Shown here: in pieces, positions 27,530-36,593 of the stretch
How the letters are laid out: each line of letters begins with the position of its first letter
Position numbering within the stretch: the first letter of the stretch is position 1
Made by a program: the position numbers and the translations under genes
The notes under the pieces: model-generated
Seen by the model: the letters and a program-made list of their open reading frames with translations, nothing else
Databases searched by the model: none
Told to the model about the DNA's origin: nothing
Assembly (NCBI GenBank): GCA_965216515.1
Contig: OZ244173.1
Coordinates: 2,914,001 to 2,978,000 of the forward strand
Reading direction: 5' to 3'
DNA length: 64,000 nt
From: CAXMRP01 sp965216515
GTDB lineage: Bacteria; Pseudomonadota; Alphaproteobacteria; Rhizobiales; Afifellaceae

Positions 27530-28486
27530 CTATTTCCGGATCGCGCCGAAGGTGACGCCGCGCAGCAGGTGATTACGCAGCAGGAAGGTGAAGATTGCCA
27601 CCGGCAGGAGGAACAGAAACGTCCCGGCCGCGATGACGGTCCAGTCCACGATGCCGGAGCCGATCTGCGACGGAATGAAAGGCGGCGCTGTCTGCGCGCG
27701 CCGGTTGGTCAGGATCAGTGCAAACGCGTACTCGTTCCACGCCGTGATGAAGCTGAACACGGCGGTGGCGGCGATTCCGGTGGTCGCTTCCGGCAGCACG
27801 ATCTTGAAGAACGCCTGCATGCGCGTATAGCCGTCGACCAGCGCCGCCTCCTCGTACTCCTTCGGGATTTCGTCCATGAAACCCTTCATGAGCCACACCG
27901 AAAAGGAGAGGTTGAAGGCGGTGTAGAGAATGATCAGTCCGATATGGGTGTCGGTCATTCCGAAGGTTCGGTACATCAGGAACATCGGGATGGCGACGAC
28001 AATGGGCGGCAGCATGCGCGTCGACAGGATGAAGAAGAGAAGGTCGTCCTGTCCGCCGATTCTGAACCGCGAGAATCCATAGGCCGTGAACGTTCCCATG
28101 CCGACGGCAAGGATGGTGGAGAGCCCGGCGATAATCAGACTGTTGACGAAGCGGTTGGGATATTGGCTCAACTGCACGTTTTCGCCGACCCGCAGCACGC
28201 GTTCGCCGCCGTCCAGGATGCGTTTCTCCCACCACGGGGCAGCCTCGTAAGCCTCCTCCGTCGGCTTTTCCTTCAGCTGCACGCGCTTGGTGAACAATTT
28301 GACGAACGGCGTGATTTCCGGCGTGAAGGCCACGGTCGGCGGCACCGAAGTCGACAGTGCGCGCGGTTTGAAGGCCGTGGAGGCAATCCAGTAGATCGGC
28401 GCCAGGAAGATCAGCGTGGCGATGACGATGGCGACAATCGCCACGCGATTGTAGATCTTGTGGCCGGGGGATCGGACGGCGGCCAT
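27530..28486 (-). CDS. CUT1 sugar ABC importer permease (MalG type)
   Basis: 318-aa inner-membrane permease. Six hydrophobic segments, one at the N-terminus (VAIVAIVIATLIFLAPIYW), and the EAA coupling motif EEAALVDGYTRMQAFFKIVLP. It carries an unusually long periplasmic insertion of about 60 residues between segments 1 and 2 (KRVQLKEKPTEEAYE to VQLSQYPNR). Start ATG 28486 lies just before the stop of the other permease gene. Confidence 0.92.
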   Translation of the reverse strand: MAAVRSPGHKIYNRVAIVAIVIATLIFLAPIYWIASTAFKPRALSTSVPPTVAFTPEITPFVKLFTKRVQLKEKPTEEAYEAAPWWEKRILDGGERVLRVGENVQLSQYPNRFVNSLIIAGLSTILAVGMGTFTAYGFSRFRIGGQDDLLFFILSTRMLPPIVVAIPMFLMYRTFGMTDTHIGLIILYTAFNLSFSVWLMKGFMDEIPKEYEEAALVDGYTRMQAFFKIVLPEATTGIAATAVFSFITAWNEYAFALILTNRRAQTAPPFIPSQIGSGIVDWTVIAAGTFLFLLPVAIFTFLLRNHLLRGVTFGAIRK

Positions 28487-28488
28487 CT

Positions 28489-29385
28489 CTAGCGCTCCTT
28501 CGCCTTGTTGAGATATTTCACGTAGATGTTGGTTATGGCGAGCACGATGATGAGCACGATGTAGGCCAGCGCCGAAGCGCGGCCCGTATCCCAACCCTGA
28601 AATGCCATCTGGTAGAGGCGGATGGCCACCGTCTCGACGCTTGCCGTGCTCATCACGAACGGCAGGTCGAAGGTCTTGAACGCTTCCATTGTGCGGAAGA
28701 TCAGCGCGATCATCAGCAGCGGCGACACCAGTGGCAGCGTGATGCGGGTGAAGGTGTACCAGGCGCCGGCCCGGTCGATTTCCGCCGCCTCGTAGAGATG
28801 CTTCGGTACGGCCGACAGGCCGGCCAGTGACAGCAGCATCACAAACGGTGCCCACATCCAGATATCGGTCAGCGCGGTGGCGAAAAGCGCATTGGTCGGC
28901 GTGCTCAGCCATTCGAACTTGCCGATGCCGAGCGCATAGTTCACCGGGCCCCAGGAGGGATCGTAGAGGAGCTTCCAGAACAGGCCGACGACCGCCGGCG
29001 ACAGCATCATCGGCAACAGCAGCAGCGTGGTGACGAATCCTTTCAGGGGGAATTTCCGGTTCAGCAGGAGGGCCAGGCCGAATCCGACGATCATCTGTCC
29101 GCCCACCGACAGGATCACATATTGGGCGGTGATGGTGAAATTCTCCCAGATGCCGGGATCACCCAGCAGCTCCCGGTAGTTTTGCAGGCCGACGAACTTG
29201 GCCGGTTTGTTCAGCGAGGCGCGGAACTCGGTAAACGAGAATCCCAGCGAATAGATGAGCGGAAATATATTGAAAACGATCAGAAAGATGATCGTCGGGA
29301 GGATGAAGGCATTGCGGATCGTCAGGTCGCTCCACCCGCGCGAAGCCGCTCTGGAGCTGGGGTCGAGGCTTGCAACTACGGCCAT
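28489..29385 (-). CDS. CUT1 sugar ABC importer permease (MalF type)
   Basis: 298-aa inner-membrane permease with six hydrophobic segments and the EAA motif YEAAEIDRAGAWYTFTRITLP. Start ATG 29385 is preferred because GAGGAG precedes it by eight bases; the frame opens five codons earlier. Partner of the MalG-type permease two bases downstream. Confidence 0.92.
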   Translation of the reverse strand: MAVVASLDPSSRAASRGWSDLTIRNAFILPTIIFLIVFNIFPLIYSLGFSFTEFRASLNKPAKFVGLQNYRELLGDPGIWENFTITAQYVILSVGGQMIVGFGLALLLNRKFPLKGFVTTLLLLPMMLSPAVVGLFWKLLYDPSWGPVNYALGIGKFEWLSTPTNALFATALTDIWMWAPFVMLLSLAGLSAVPKHLYEAAEIDRAGAWYTFTRITLPLVSPLLMIALIFRTMEAFKTFDLPFVMSTASVETVAIRLYQMAFQGWDTGRASALAYIVLIIVLAITNIYVKYLNKAKER

Positions 29386-29453
29386 CGATCGCCTCCTCAA
29401 ACAAAATCAGGATCGGGGCTGGCGCCCCGATCCCGTCCGTGTGTTGGTGCCGG

Positions 29454-30746
29454 TCAGTTGCCCAGCGTCTTGTTCCAGTCCGCGACCAGCGCGTCGAGCG
29501 CTTCCTTGGCCGTTCCCTCACCGGTGGTGATGTACGGATGCAGGCGGTCGTTCATCTGGAAAAGCATGTCGGCAAAGACCGGGTTGGCCCAGAAGTCCTT
29601 CACGATTTCCATCGATTCCGCAAAGGCCTGGTTGTAGGGCGTTGCCTTGAGGAACCGTTCGGAATTCAGCGTTGCGGCATGGGCCGTGTACCCGCCGAGG
29701 TCGGCCCACTTCTGCTGGACGTCGTCGCGGATGAACCACTTCAGGAACTTGTAGGATTCTTCCTGGTTCCCGCTATAGCTGATGACCGAGATCCCCTGGC
29801 CGCCGAGCGCGGCATGGCGGTCGCCGTTCGGGCCGGCCGGATTGGCGAAATAGCCGGTCACGTCGGCGTGCGGATTGGTCGCCGGATTGGCGAGCGCCGG
29901 GAAGAACGCAAAATAGTTCATGTTCATCGCCACCAGCCCTTCGGTGAAGGCCTGGTTGTTTTCCGCGAAGAATGCCTGGGTCCAGTTCGGCGGCGTAAAC
30001 GTGTAGAGCTTGCGATAGGCCTCAAGCGCCTCGACGTTCTGCGGCGAGTTCAGGATGCCGTCGACCTTGTTGGTGGCATAGTCACCCAAATCGCCGCCCC
30101 AGGTGAAGATTGTTTGTTCCACACCCATCGCCATGGCGTCGTATGCCGTCTGGGTATAGAGCGCGACGCCGTACTTGTTCTCGTCGGGACGGGTAAAGAA
30201 CTCGGCAATGTCGATGAGTTCCTTGTAGTTTTTCGGCACGCCGAGGTCGTAGCCGTACTTCGCCTTGAAAGCCGCCATTTCCGCCGGATCTTCAAACCAG
30301 TCTTTGCGATAGGACCAGCCGTTGGCGTCGCCTTCGAGCGGAACCGACCAGTACTTGCCATCATAAAGCGAGTAATACTGGAGGGTTGCCGGGACGAACG
30401 ACTTGTCGATGCCGTTCTCGGTGATGAATTCGCTGAGATCGACGTAATGGCCGCCGGTGGACGCCGCGCCAAGCCATTGGGAATCGCCGACGACCATGTC
30501 ATAGGCATCGCCGCGCGCATTGAGCTCGGCAAAGGTCTTGGTCTGGAAGTCGCCCCATGGCGTGGTTTCCACCGTGACCGTTACACCGGTCTCCGCGGTG
30601 TAGTCGTTCACCAGCTCCTGCAGATAGTTGGCCGGATCCCATTCCGCCCAGAAGATCGTCAGTTCCTGGGCCGAGGCGGGAAGGGCAAGCGCCAGGGACA
30701 ATCCCAGGGCCGTGGCCGTTCCTGTCATATATCGTTTCAACATCAT
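29454..30746 (-). CDS. Extracellular sugar-binding protein of the CUT1 importer (family 1)
   Basis: 430-aa periplasmic binding protein. Signal peptide TGTATALGLSLALALPASA with cleavage before QE. The mature N-terminus (ELTIFWAEWDPANYLQELV) and the aromatic-rich lobes are typical of family 1 solute-binding proteins; the ligand cannot be assigned. Two consecutive ATGs (30746 and 30743) follow a GGGAGG; the second has better spacing. First transporter gene of the operon, 68 bp before the permease. Confidence 0.9.
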   Translation of the reverse strand: MMLKRYMTGTATALGLSLALALPASAQELTIFWAEWDPANYLQELVNDYTAETGVTVTVETTPWGDFQTKTFAELNARGDAYDMVVGDSQWLGAASTGGHYVDLSEFITENGIDKSFVPATLQYYSLYDGKYWSVPLEGDANGWSYRKDWFEDPAEMAAFKAKYGYDLGVPKNYKELIDIAEFFTRPDENKYGVALYTQTAYDAMAMGVEQTIFTWGGDLGDYATNKVDGILNSPQNVEALEAYRKLYTFTPPNWTQAFFAENNQAFTEGLVAMNMNYFAFFPALANPATNPHADVTGYFANPAGPNGDRHAALGGQGISVISYSGNQEESYKFLKWFIRDDVQQKWADLGGYTAHAATLNSERFLKATPYNQAFAESMEIVKDFWANPVFADMLFQMNDRLHPYITTGEGTAKEALDALVADWNKTLGN

Positions 30747-30913
30747 TTCCTCCCTGTTGCAGGTCGATCATGCAGCCCCAGATCCGTGAGCTGTCCGGGT
30801 GCGGACGCTTGTGCTCCCGTTCGCCTGGCGCCGTTCGCAATGGCCGGCATATCCGCCGGTCCATTTCCTGTGCCGGCGTCCGGCGGCGGCATTGTCACCG
30901 CCGGGCGCCGATA

Positions 30914-31603
30914 TCATGTTTTCTTCCGCTCCCCGGCCTTCCGGTTCGTCTTTGCGTTCTGCAGCGCGTCGCGGACCAGTGACCGTGCCGCCCACATCGG
31001 CACCTCCGACGCCTGCTCGCTGTCCAGGCCAAAAAAATCATACAATATGACCAGGGCTTCAATCCCGAACAATAACGCAAGCGCCTGGATCAGTCGCTCG
31101 AATTCCGCCGGCGAGAGCTGGTCCCGCAGCGGCTCTGCCGCCTCCCGCAGCAGTGCGATCCGGTAGCCGCGCTTGAACGGCGGTTCCTCGCCCAGCGTAC
31201 CGGCCTGCTGTTGGGCCCAATGGTCCAGCGACAGCTTCAGCGCGGCGCGGAAAGTCGCCTCGTACTGGCAGATCCTCGGGAATGAGGTTTCAAGAAGGTC
31301 GGCGACCCGGGCCTCGCCGTCTTCAAGGTCCGATGACCATTCCAGGATCGGGCCGAGACCTTCGCCGACGACGGCTTTCACAAGCTCCGCCTGACTGGGA
31401 AAATAGCGGTAGGCGGTGGCCCGCGAAACCTCCGCAGCCTCCGCGACGTCGCTGACGGAGGGCGTTAGGCCCCGCTGCATGAGTTGCATTGCCGTCTGCA
31501 GCATCAACCGCCTTGTCCGCGCGCGTGGTCCCTTCTCCGCCGCCTTGCGTGCCGGCTTGGAAGGCGTGTCGAGCGCGTCGCCTGCTTGACCTGAGACGTT
31601 CAT
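30914..31603 (-). CDS. TetR-family transcriptional regulator
   Basis: 229 aa. N-terminal helix-turn-helix in the TetR form (LTPSVSDVAEAAEVSRATAYRYFPSQAELV, about residues 46-75); the rest is a helical ligand-binding domain of unknown ligand. Start at 31603 assumed; an ATG at 31627 in the same frame would add eight residues and cover part of the possible operator. Lies between the binding-protein gene (167 bp downstream, same strand) and the rightward catabolic genes (58 bp, divergent), so it is the likely controller of both. Confidence 0.88.
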   Translation of the reverse strand: MNVSGQAGDALDTPSKPARKAAEKGPRARTRRLMLQTAMQLMQRGLTPSVSDVAEAAEVSRATAYRYFPSQAELVKAVVGEGLGPILEWSSDLEDGEARVADLLETSFPRICQYEATFRAALKLSLDHWAQQQAGTLGEEPPFKRGYRIALLREAAEPLRDQLSPAEFERLIQALALLFGIEALVILYDFFGLDSEQASEVPMWAARSLVRDALQNAKTNRKAGERKKT

Positions 31604-31634
31604 ATCAATACGATACTGGCATCTCAAAATTTTG
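31603..31634. promoter_or_regulatory. Candidate TetR operator region with two palindromes
   Basis: The 58-bp divergent gap contains TATCAATACGATA (31603-31615; TATC-N5-GATA) and the perfect 10-bp palindrome CAAAATTTTG (31625-31634), in DNA visibly more AT-rich than the genes around it. A dimeric regulator bound here would cover both promoters. Assignment to the adjacent TetR protein is inference. Confidence 0.4.
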
Positions 31635-31661
31635 GCAAGCGGCGATCGGCGGGGGGCATAG

Positions 31662-32855
31662 TTGGTTCGGGTCTATGTCGTTGGCACCGCCGATACGAAG
31701 GGTCACGAACTGGCTTTCGTGAAGGCCTGCGTCGCCGAAGCCGGCGCCGATCCGTTTCTGGTTGATGTCGGCACGCGCCCGCCCGCGGTTGCGGTCGATG
31801 AAGCCGCCGCGACCGTTGCTGCCTTCCATCCCGACGGCGCCGAAGCCGTATTGTCCGGCGATGATCGCGGCGCCGCCGTGGCGGCCATGGGCGAAGCGTT
31901 TCGCCGTTATATCGTCAGCCGCGGGGACATCGGCGCGATCGTCGGTCTGGGCGGCGGCGGTGGCACGTCGATCGTCACCGCCGGTATGCGCCAGTTGCCT
32001 GTCGGCCTGCCCAAACTCATGGTTTCCACCCTCGCCTCCGGCGATGTCGCCCCCTATGTCGGCGCCACCGACATCACGATGATGCATTCCGTCACCGATA
32101 TCGCCGGCCTCAATCGCATCAGCCGCCAGGTGCTGGGCAACGCCGCCCGGGCCGCCGCCGGCATGGCGGCGGCGCCGGCGCACACCACGGCAACGAAACC
32201 CGCCCTCGGCCTGACCATGTTCGGCGTGACGACCCCGTGCGTGACCGGCGCGGTCACCCATCTTGAGACCGACTATGACTGCCTCGTCTTCCACGCCACC
32301 GGGACCGGCGGACAGGCGATGGAAAAGCTGATCGACAGCGGCATGATCGCCGGCGTGATCGACGCCACGACCACGGAAGTCTGCGACCATTTGTTCGGCG
32401 GTGTCCTGAGCGCCGGCCCGGACCGGTTCGGCGCGCTGATCCGCGCCGGGATTCCCGCCATCGTCTCGCTGGGAGCGCTCGACATGGTCAATTTCTGGGC
32501 GCCGGAGACCGTTCCCGGTCATCTGGCCGGGCGCACCTTCTACCACCACAATCCCAACGTGACGCTGATGCGCACGACAGCGGAGGAAAACCGGCAGATG
32601 GGGGCGTGGATCGCCGAACGGCTCAACCAGTGTCGCGGACCGTTGCGGCTGGTGATCCCCGAAAAGGGCGTTTCCGCGCTCGATGTGGAGGGCGGCGCGT
32701 TTTACGATCCGGAGGCCGACCAGGCCCTTTTTGAAAGTCTGGCGGACCGGTTTCGGCCTGCCGACACCCGCCGCCTTGTCCGGCTGCCGCTACATATCAA
32801 CGATCCGGAATTTTCGGTCGCCCTGGCCGATAGTTTCCGCGAGATCGCCACCTGA
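31662..32855 (+). CDS. Tm-1-like ATP-binding domain protein (UPF0261)
   Basis: 397-aa protein equal to the N-terminal half of the plant Tm-1 protein family. Visible features are VVGTADTKGHEL at the N-terminus, a Gly-rich loop GLGGGGGTSIV near 85-95, and PVGLPKLMVSTLASGDV. Bacterial members occur in sugar and aromatic catabolic loci but their reaction is not established. Start is TTG 31662 after GGGGGG at suitable spacing; no ATG is available before MVRVYVVGTADT. The next gene, 10 bp on, encodes the other half of the plant protein. Confidence 0.88.
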   Translation: MVRVYVVGTADTKGHELAFVKACVAEAGADPFLVDVGTRPPAVAVDEAAATVAAFHPDGAEAVLSGDDRGAAVAAMGEAFRRYIVSRGDIGAIVGLGGGGGTSIVTAGMRQLPVGLPKLMVSTLASGDVAPYVGATDITMMHSVTDIAGLNRISRQVLGNAARAAAGMAAAPAHTTATKPALGLTMFGVTTPCVTGAVTHLETDYDCLVFHATGTGGQAMEKLIDSGMIAGVIDATTTEVCDHLFGGVLSAGPDRFGALIRAGIPAIVSLGALDMVNFWAPETVPGHLAGRTFYHHNPNVTLMRTTAEENRQMGAWIAERLNQCRGPLRLVIPEKGVSALDVEGGAFYDPEADQALFESLADRFRPADTRRLVRLPLHINDPEFSVALADSFREIAT

Positions 32856-32865
32856 GGACCCCGGT

Positions 32866-33699
32866 ATGGCCACACCCGATCGCGCGGCATTGCTTGAGAA
32901 GTTCCATGCCATGGTGCGCGAGGGCGTGCCCATCATCGGCGGCGGCGCCGGCACCGGCCTGTCGGCCAAATGCGAGGAAGCCGGCGGTATCGACCTGATC
33001 GTCATATACAATTCCGGCCGCTACCGGATGGCCGGGCGCGGATCGGCCGCCGGCCTTCTGGCCTACGGCAACGCCAACGAGATCGTCGTTGAGATGGCGC
33101 GCGAGGTGTTGCCGGTTGTGTCCCACACGCCGGTGCTCGCCGGCGTCAACGGAACCGATCCGTTCATCCTCATGCCCAGGTTTCTGGAAACGCTGAAGGC
33201 GATGGGCTTTGCCGGCGTCCAGAATTTCCCGACCGTCGGTCTGTTCGACGGTGCCATGCGCGCCAGCTTTGAGGAAACCGGAATGGGATACGGGCTGGAG
33301 GTCGACATGATCGCCGCCGCTCACGCGCTTGACCTCCTGACCACGCCCTATGCGTTCACGCCCGGCGAGGCGGCCGACATGACACGGGCCGGTGCCGATA
33401 TTGTTGTTGCCCACATGGGTGTCACCGTCGGCGGTGCGATCGGAGCCTCATCGGCGAAATCGCTGGAATCCTGTGTCGCCGAAATCGATGCCATCGCCGA
33501 GGCGGCCCATCGGATCCGCGACGATATCATCGTCCTGTGCCACGGCGGTCCCATCGCCACGCCGGACGATGCCGGCTATGTGTTGCAAAACAGCGCCCTG
33601 TGTCACGGATTCTACGGAGCGTCCAGCATGGAGCGGTTGCCGGTGGAGACGGCGCTGACCGAACGGACGCGCGCCTTCAAGCAGATCCGCGTGTCATGA
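32866..33699 (+). CDS. PEP-hydrolase/TIM-barrel signal protein (Tm-1 C-terminal half)
   Basis: 277-aa TIM-barrel protein of the phosphoenolpyruvate-hydrolase-like family (PF09370 type). Motifs: PIIGGGAGTGLSAKCEEAGGIDLIVIYNSG at the N-terminus, GFAGVQNFPTVGLFDG, ADIVVAHMGVTVGG and CHGGPIATPDDA. In plants this domain is fused behind the UPF0261 domain in Tm-1, a resistance protein against tobamovirus; here both halves are adjacent genes, supporting a physical complex. Enzymatic function is uncertain. ATG 32866. Confidence 0.87.
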   Translation: MATPDRAALLEKFHAMVREGVPIIGGGAGTGLSAKCEEAGGIDLIVIYNSGRYRMAGRGSAAGLLAYGNANEIVVEMAREVLPVVSHTPVLAGVNGTDPFILMPRFLETLKAMGFAGVQNFPTVGLFDGAMRASFEETGMGYGLEVDMIAAAHALDLLTTPYAFTPGEAADMTRAGADIVVAHMGVTVGGAIGASSAKSLESCVAEIDAIAEAAHRIRDDIIVLCHGGPIATPDDAGYVLQNSALCHGFYGASSMERLPVETALTERTRAFKQIRVS

Positions 33700-33748
33700 T
33701 TGCCGGTCCGGGGACAACGAGGGAAATTCACAAGGTGGAGGACGCGCG

Positions 33749-34150
33749 ATGAACGGTCAATTCATGATCGCCAACGAGGTGGAGCCGGAAAAGCTGGATT
33801 GGGGCGCGCTGCGCTGGCTCAGCAATCCGCCGGCGACGGGCGCATCGCAGCTGACGGTGATCGATGTGTCCCTGGCGCCCGGCAAAGGCCATGATTTTCA
33901 CAAGCACCCCGACCAGGAAGAGGTTCTTTATATCGTCGCCGGAAAGGTGGAGCAGTGGGTCGACAGGCAAATGCGCATTCTCGGACCCGGTGATTCCGCC
34001 TTTGTGCCGGCCGACATGGTCCATGCCTCTTTCAATGTCGGCGATGACGATGCGCAAATTGTCGCCATTCTCGGCCCGTGCGTCGGCGAAAGCGGTTACG
34101 AACTTGTGGATGTGGCTTCGCAGGCGCCATGGAACGGACTGCGGGGCTGA
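33749..34150 (+). CDS. Cupin-domain protein
   Basis: 133-aa single-domain cupin. Motif 1 is HKHPDQEEVLYIVAG, giving two His and one Glu ligand, and motif 2 ends with the His of VPADMVHASFNVG, so a metal site is complete. Probably an isomerase or dioxygenase-like helper in the catabolic pathway of this locus; the substrate is unknown. 49 bp after the PEP-hydrolase-like gene; GGAGG before ATG 33749. Confidence 0.85.
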   Translation: MNGQFMIANEVEPEKLDWGALRWLSNPPATGASQLTVIDVSLAPGKGHDFHKHPDQEEVLYIVAGKVEQWVDRQMRILGPGDSAFVPADMVHASFNVGDDDAQIVAILGPCVGESGYELVDVASQAPWNGLRG

Positions 34151-34177
34151 CCAGCAAATCGATCGGGAGGTTCGACG

Positions 34178-35221
34178 ATGACAAACAATTTTCCAAAACT
34201 GCACAATGCGATGTGGCCGGGGATCGTCGGCAAGGGCGAAGGATCCGAACCGGTCATCCCCCTGGACACGCTTCTTGAGCTGACGGCCAATGCCGAGGTC
34301 GACGGGGCGAAGTTCGACGGCGTTGATCTGTTCATCACTGCGCCGCACTTCGATATCGACAGCGACAGCGATGCCGTAAAACGCATGGCCGATCACATTT
34401 CCGGCTATGGGCTTTCGGTGGGCTCGTTTGTGGCGCCGATCTGGGGCGGTGCCGGCGGCGGTTCGGCGATGGGCTCCGCGGACGAACGCCAAGCCTTTCT
34501 CACCCAGGTGCGCAAGGCCTGCGCCATTGGGGCGCAGATGCGGGAATTGGGCATCCGCCCCACCGGCGGTGTCCGGATCGATTCCTCTGCCGGTGTTGCC
34601 GATTGGGCAAACGATCCCGAGGCCAATACGCGGCGGATCGCCGAGACCTTCTCGCGCGCGGCCGACATCGCCGCCGACCATGGCGAGTTTCTGGTCGCCG
34701 AAGGCGAGATCTGCTGGGGCGGCATGCATTCCTGGCGCGAGATGCTGAAGCTCCTGGAAATGGTGAATCGCCCCGGACTGCTTGGTTTTCAGGCCGATAT
34801 GGCCCATTCGATGCTGTACACGCTGGGATACAACGCGCCGGAGGATCGAATCCTGCCGCCGGACTTCGACTGGTCCGACACCGATGCGCTCGATGACGCC
34901 TATCGCCGGGTCGCCGACAGCCTTCGCCCCTGGACGCTCGATTTCCACGTTGCCCAGAACGATGGCACGGTCTTCGGGTCGGGGGATCACGAAAAGACCG
35001 GTCGCCACTGCCAGGTCGGTGATGTCAATGGCCGGCTCGACATCGTCAAGCATGCCGGATACTGGCTGCGCGGATCCGATCAGGAATTGACCAGGACAAT
35101 GCGTCATATCTGCTGGGACGGTTGCATGTTCCCCAATGCGGTGATGGAGAAACAGCAGACGTGGAATGACATTCTCGCGGCCATGATCAAGGTCCGCGAC
35201 GCCCACGGCTGGACCGAATAG
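34178..35221 (+). CDS. Sugar phosphate isomerase/epimerase-like TIM-barrel protein
   Basis: 347 aa, larger than most xylose-isomerase-like barrels. Conserved acidic and His positions are visible at EGEICWGGMHSW, GFQADMAHSM (Asp), LDFHVAQNDG (His) and the GSGDHEKTGRHCQVG loop. Likely isomerises or dehydrates an intermediate released by the Gfo/Idh enzyme encoded next. The ATG follows a GGGAGG. 17 bp to the next gene. Confidence 0.82.
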   Translation: MTNNFPKLHNAMWPGIVGKGEGSEPVIPLDTLLELTANAEVDGAKFDGVDLFITAPHFDIDSDSDAVKRMADHISGYGLSVGSFVAPIWGGAGGGSAMGSADERQAFLTQVRKACAIGAQMRELGIRPTGGVRIDSSAGVADWANDPEANTRRIAETFSRAADIAADHGEFLVAEGEICWGGMHSWREMLKLLEMVNRPGLLGFQADMAHSMLYTLGYNAPEDRILPPDFDWSDTDALDDAYRRVADSLRPWTLDFHVAQNDGTVFGSGDHEKTGRHCQVGDVNGRLDIVKHAGYWLRGSDQELTRTMRHICWDGCMFPNAVMEKQQTWNDILAAMIKVRDAHGWTE

Positions 35222-35238
35222 CGAAGGGAGAACGACCC

Positions 35239-36378
35239 ATGCCACGCAGAACGCTCAATGTCGGAATGATCGGCTACGGTTTCATGGGCCGCTGCCATTC
35301 CAACGCATTTCGCACCGTCGGCAATTTTTTCGACGTCAAGTACCAGCCGGTTCTGAAGGCGGCGTGCGGCCGCGATGAAAAGGCGGTTCGCGCCTTTGCC
35401 GATCAGTGGGGCTATGAGGACGTCGAAACGGACTGGCGTGAGCTTGTCAAACGTCCGGATATTGATCTGATCGACATTTGCGTGCCCAACGACCTGCACA
35501 AGCCGATCGCGCTTGCGGCGGCCAGGGCCGGCAAAATGGTGTTGACCGAAAAACCGCTCGCCCGCACCACCCGTGAGGGACAGGCGATGGTCAAGGCGGT
35601 CGAGGATGCCGGCGTGCCCAACCTGGTCTGGTACAATTACCGCCGCATTCCGGCGGTGACGCTGATCAAGCAGATCGTCGATTCCGGCAAGCTCGGCCGG
35701 ATCTATCACTATCGCGCCAAGTTCCTGCAGGACTGGACGATTTCGCCCGACGTGCCGCAGGGCGGCCCCGGCACCTGGCGCCTCGACGTCGGGGCGGCCG
35801 GTTCCGGCGTCACCGGCGACCTGCTTGCCCATTGCATCGATTCCGCGGTGTGGATCAACGGTTCGATCGATAGCCTTTCGGCCATGACCGAGACCTTCGT
35901 CAAGAAGCGCAAGCACGCCGAGACCGGCAAGATGGCGGAGGTCGGCATCGACGACGCCGCTGCCGTGCTGGCACGCTTTGCCAACGGTTCGCTCGGCACA
36001 TTTGAATCGACCCGCTACGCCCGCGGCCACAAGGCCCTTTACACCCTGGAAATCAACGGCGAGCACGGCTCGCTGTCCTGGGATCTTCACGACCTGAACC
36101 GTCTTGGCTGGTTTGACCACAAGATTTCGGGACAGCTTCGCGGCTGGAGCTCGGTCATGGTCACCGATGGTGAACATCCCTATCTCGGCAATTGGTGGGT
36201 GCCGGGCCTGATCATCGGCTTCGAGCATTCCTTCGTTCACACCGTCGCCGATTTCATCAATGCGCTGGGCCGCAAGAAGCCGGCCGGCCCGACATTCCGC
36301 GATGCCCTGGAAACGACCAGGGTGTGCGACGCCATTATCAAGTCGGGCAAGACCGGCAAGTGGCAGACGGTCAAGTAA
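35239..36378 (+). CDS. Gfo/Idh/MocA-family NAD(P)-dependent oxidoreductase
   Basis: 379-aa dehydrogenase of sugars, inositols or amino-sugars. N-terminal Rossmann loop GMIGYGFMGRCHSNAF; the EKPLA motif with the catalytic Lys near residue 98; C-terminal alpha/beta domain with DVGAAGSGVTGDLLAHCIDS, including the conserved Asp/His pair. Last gene of the rightward operon; 215 bp of non-coding DNA follows, with short GC-rich inverted repeats but no clear terminator. Confidence 0.9.
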   Translation: MPRRTLNVGMIGYGFMGRCHSNAFRTVGNFFDVKYQPVLKAACGRDEKAVRAFADQWGYEDVETDWRELVKRPDIDLIDICVPNDLHKPIALAAARAGKMVLTEKPLARTTREGQAMVKAVEDAGVPNLVWYNYRRIPAVTLIKQIVDSGKLGRIYHYRAKFLQDWTISPDVPQGGPGTWRLDVGAAGSGVTGDLLAHCIDSAVWINGSIDSLSAMTETFVKKRKHAETGKMAEVGIDDAAAVLARFANGSLGTFESTRYARGHKALYTLEINGEHGSLSWDLHDLNRLGWFDHKISGQLRGWSSVMVTDGEHPYLGNWWVPGLIIGFEHSFVHTVADFINALGRKKPAGPTFRDALETTRVCDAIIKSGKTGKWQTVK

Positions 36379-36593
36379 CCTTGGCGGCCGGAGATTCGCC
36401 GGAAGTCGGCTGAACCGGCGCTGCCGGCCGGCAAGCGGTTGTTTGCCGCCTGCCGGACCGGCGGCGGGTGGTCGCGGAAATAAAAAAATTGCCTCCCGCG
36501 CCTCAGTGATCCAAGGTAGGGGTCAGCAGGGCAGGGTGGTTGTCGTGAGGCGGCTCCCTTGCCCATTCAAATTGTTATGTCTGGGAGGACAAT

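Noticed and set aside
27272..28492. 406-codon plus-strand frame over the importer permease
   Set aside because: Antisense to a permease with clear membrane segments and EAA motif; composition (Asp/His/Arg-rich) is that of a reverse-complement shadow.
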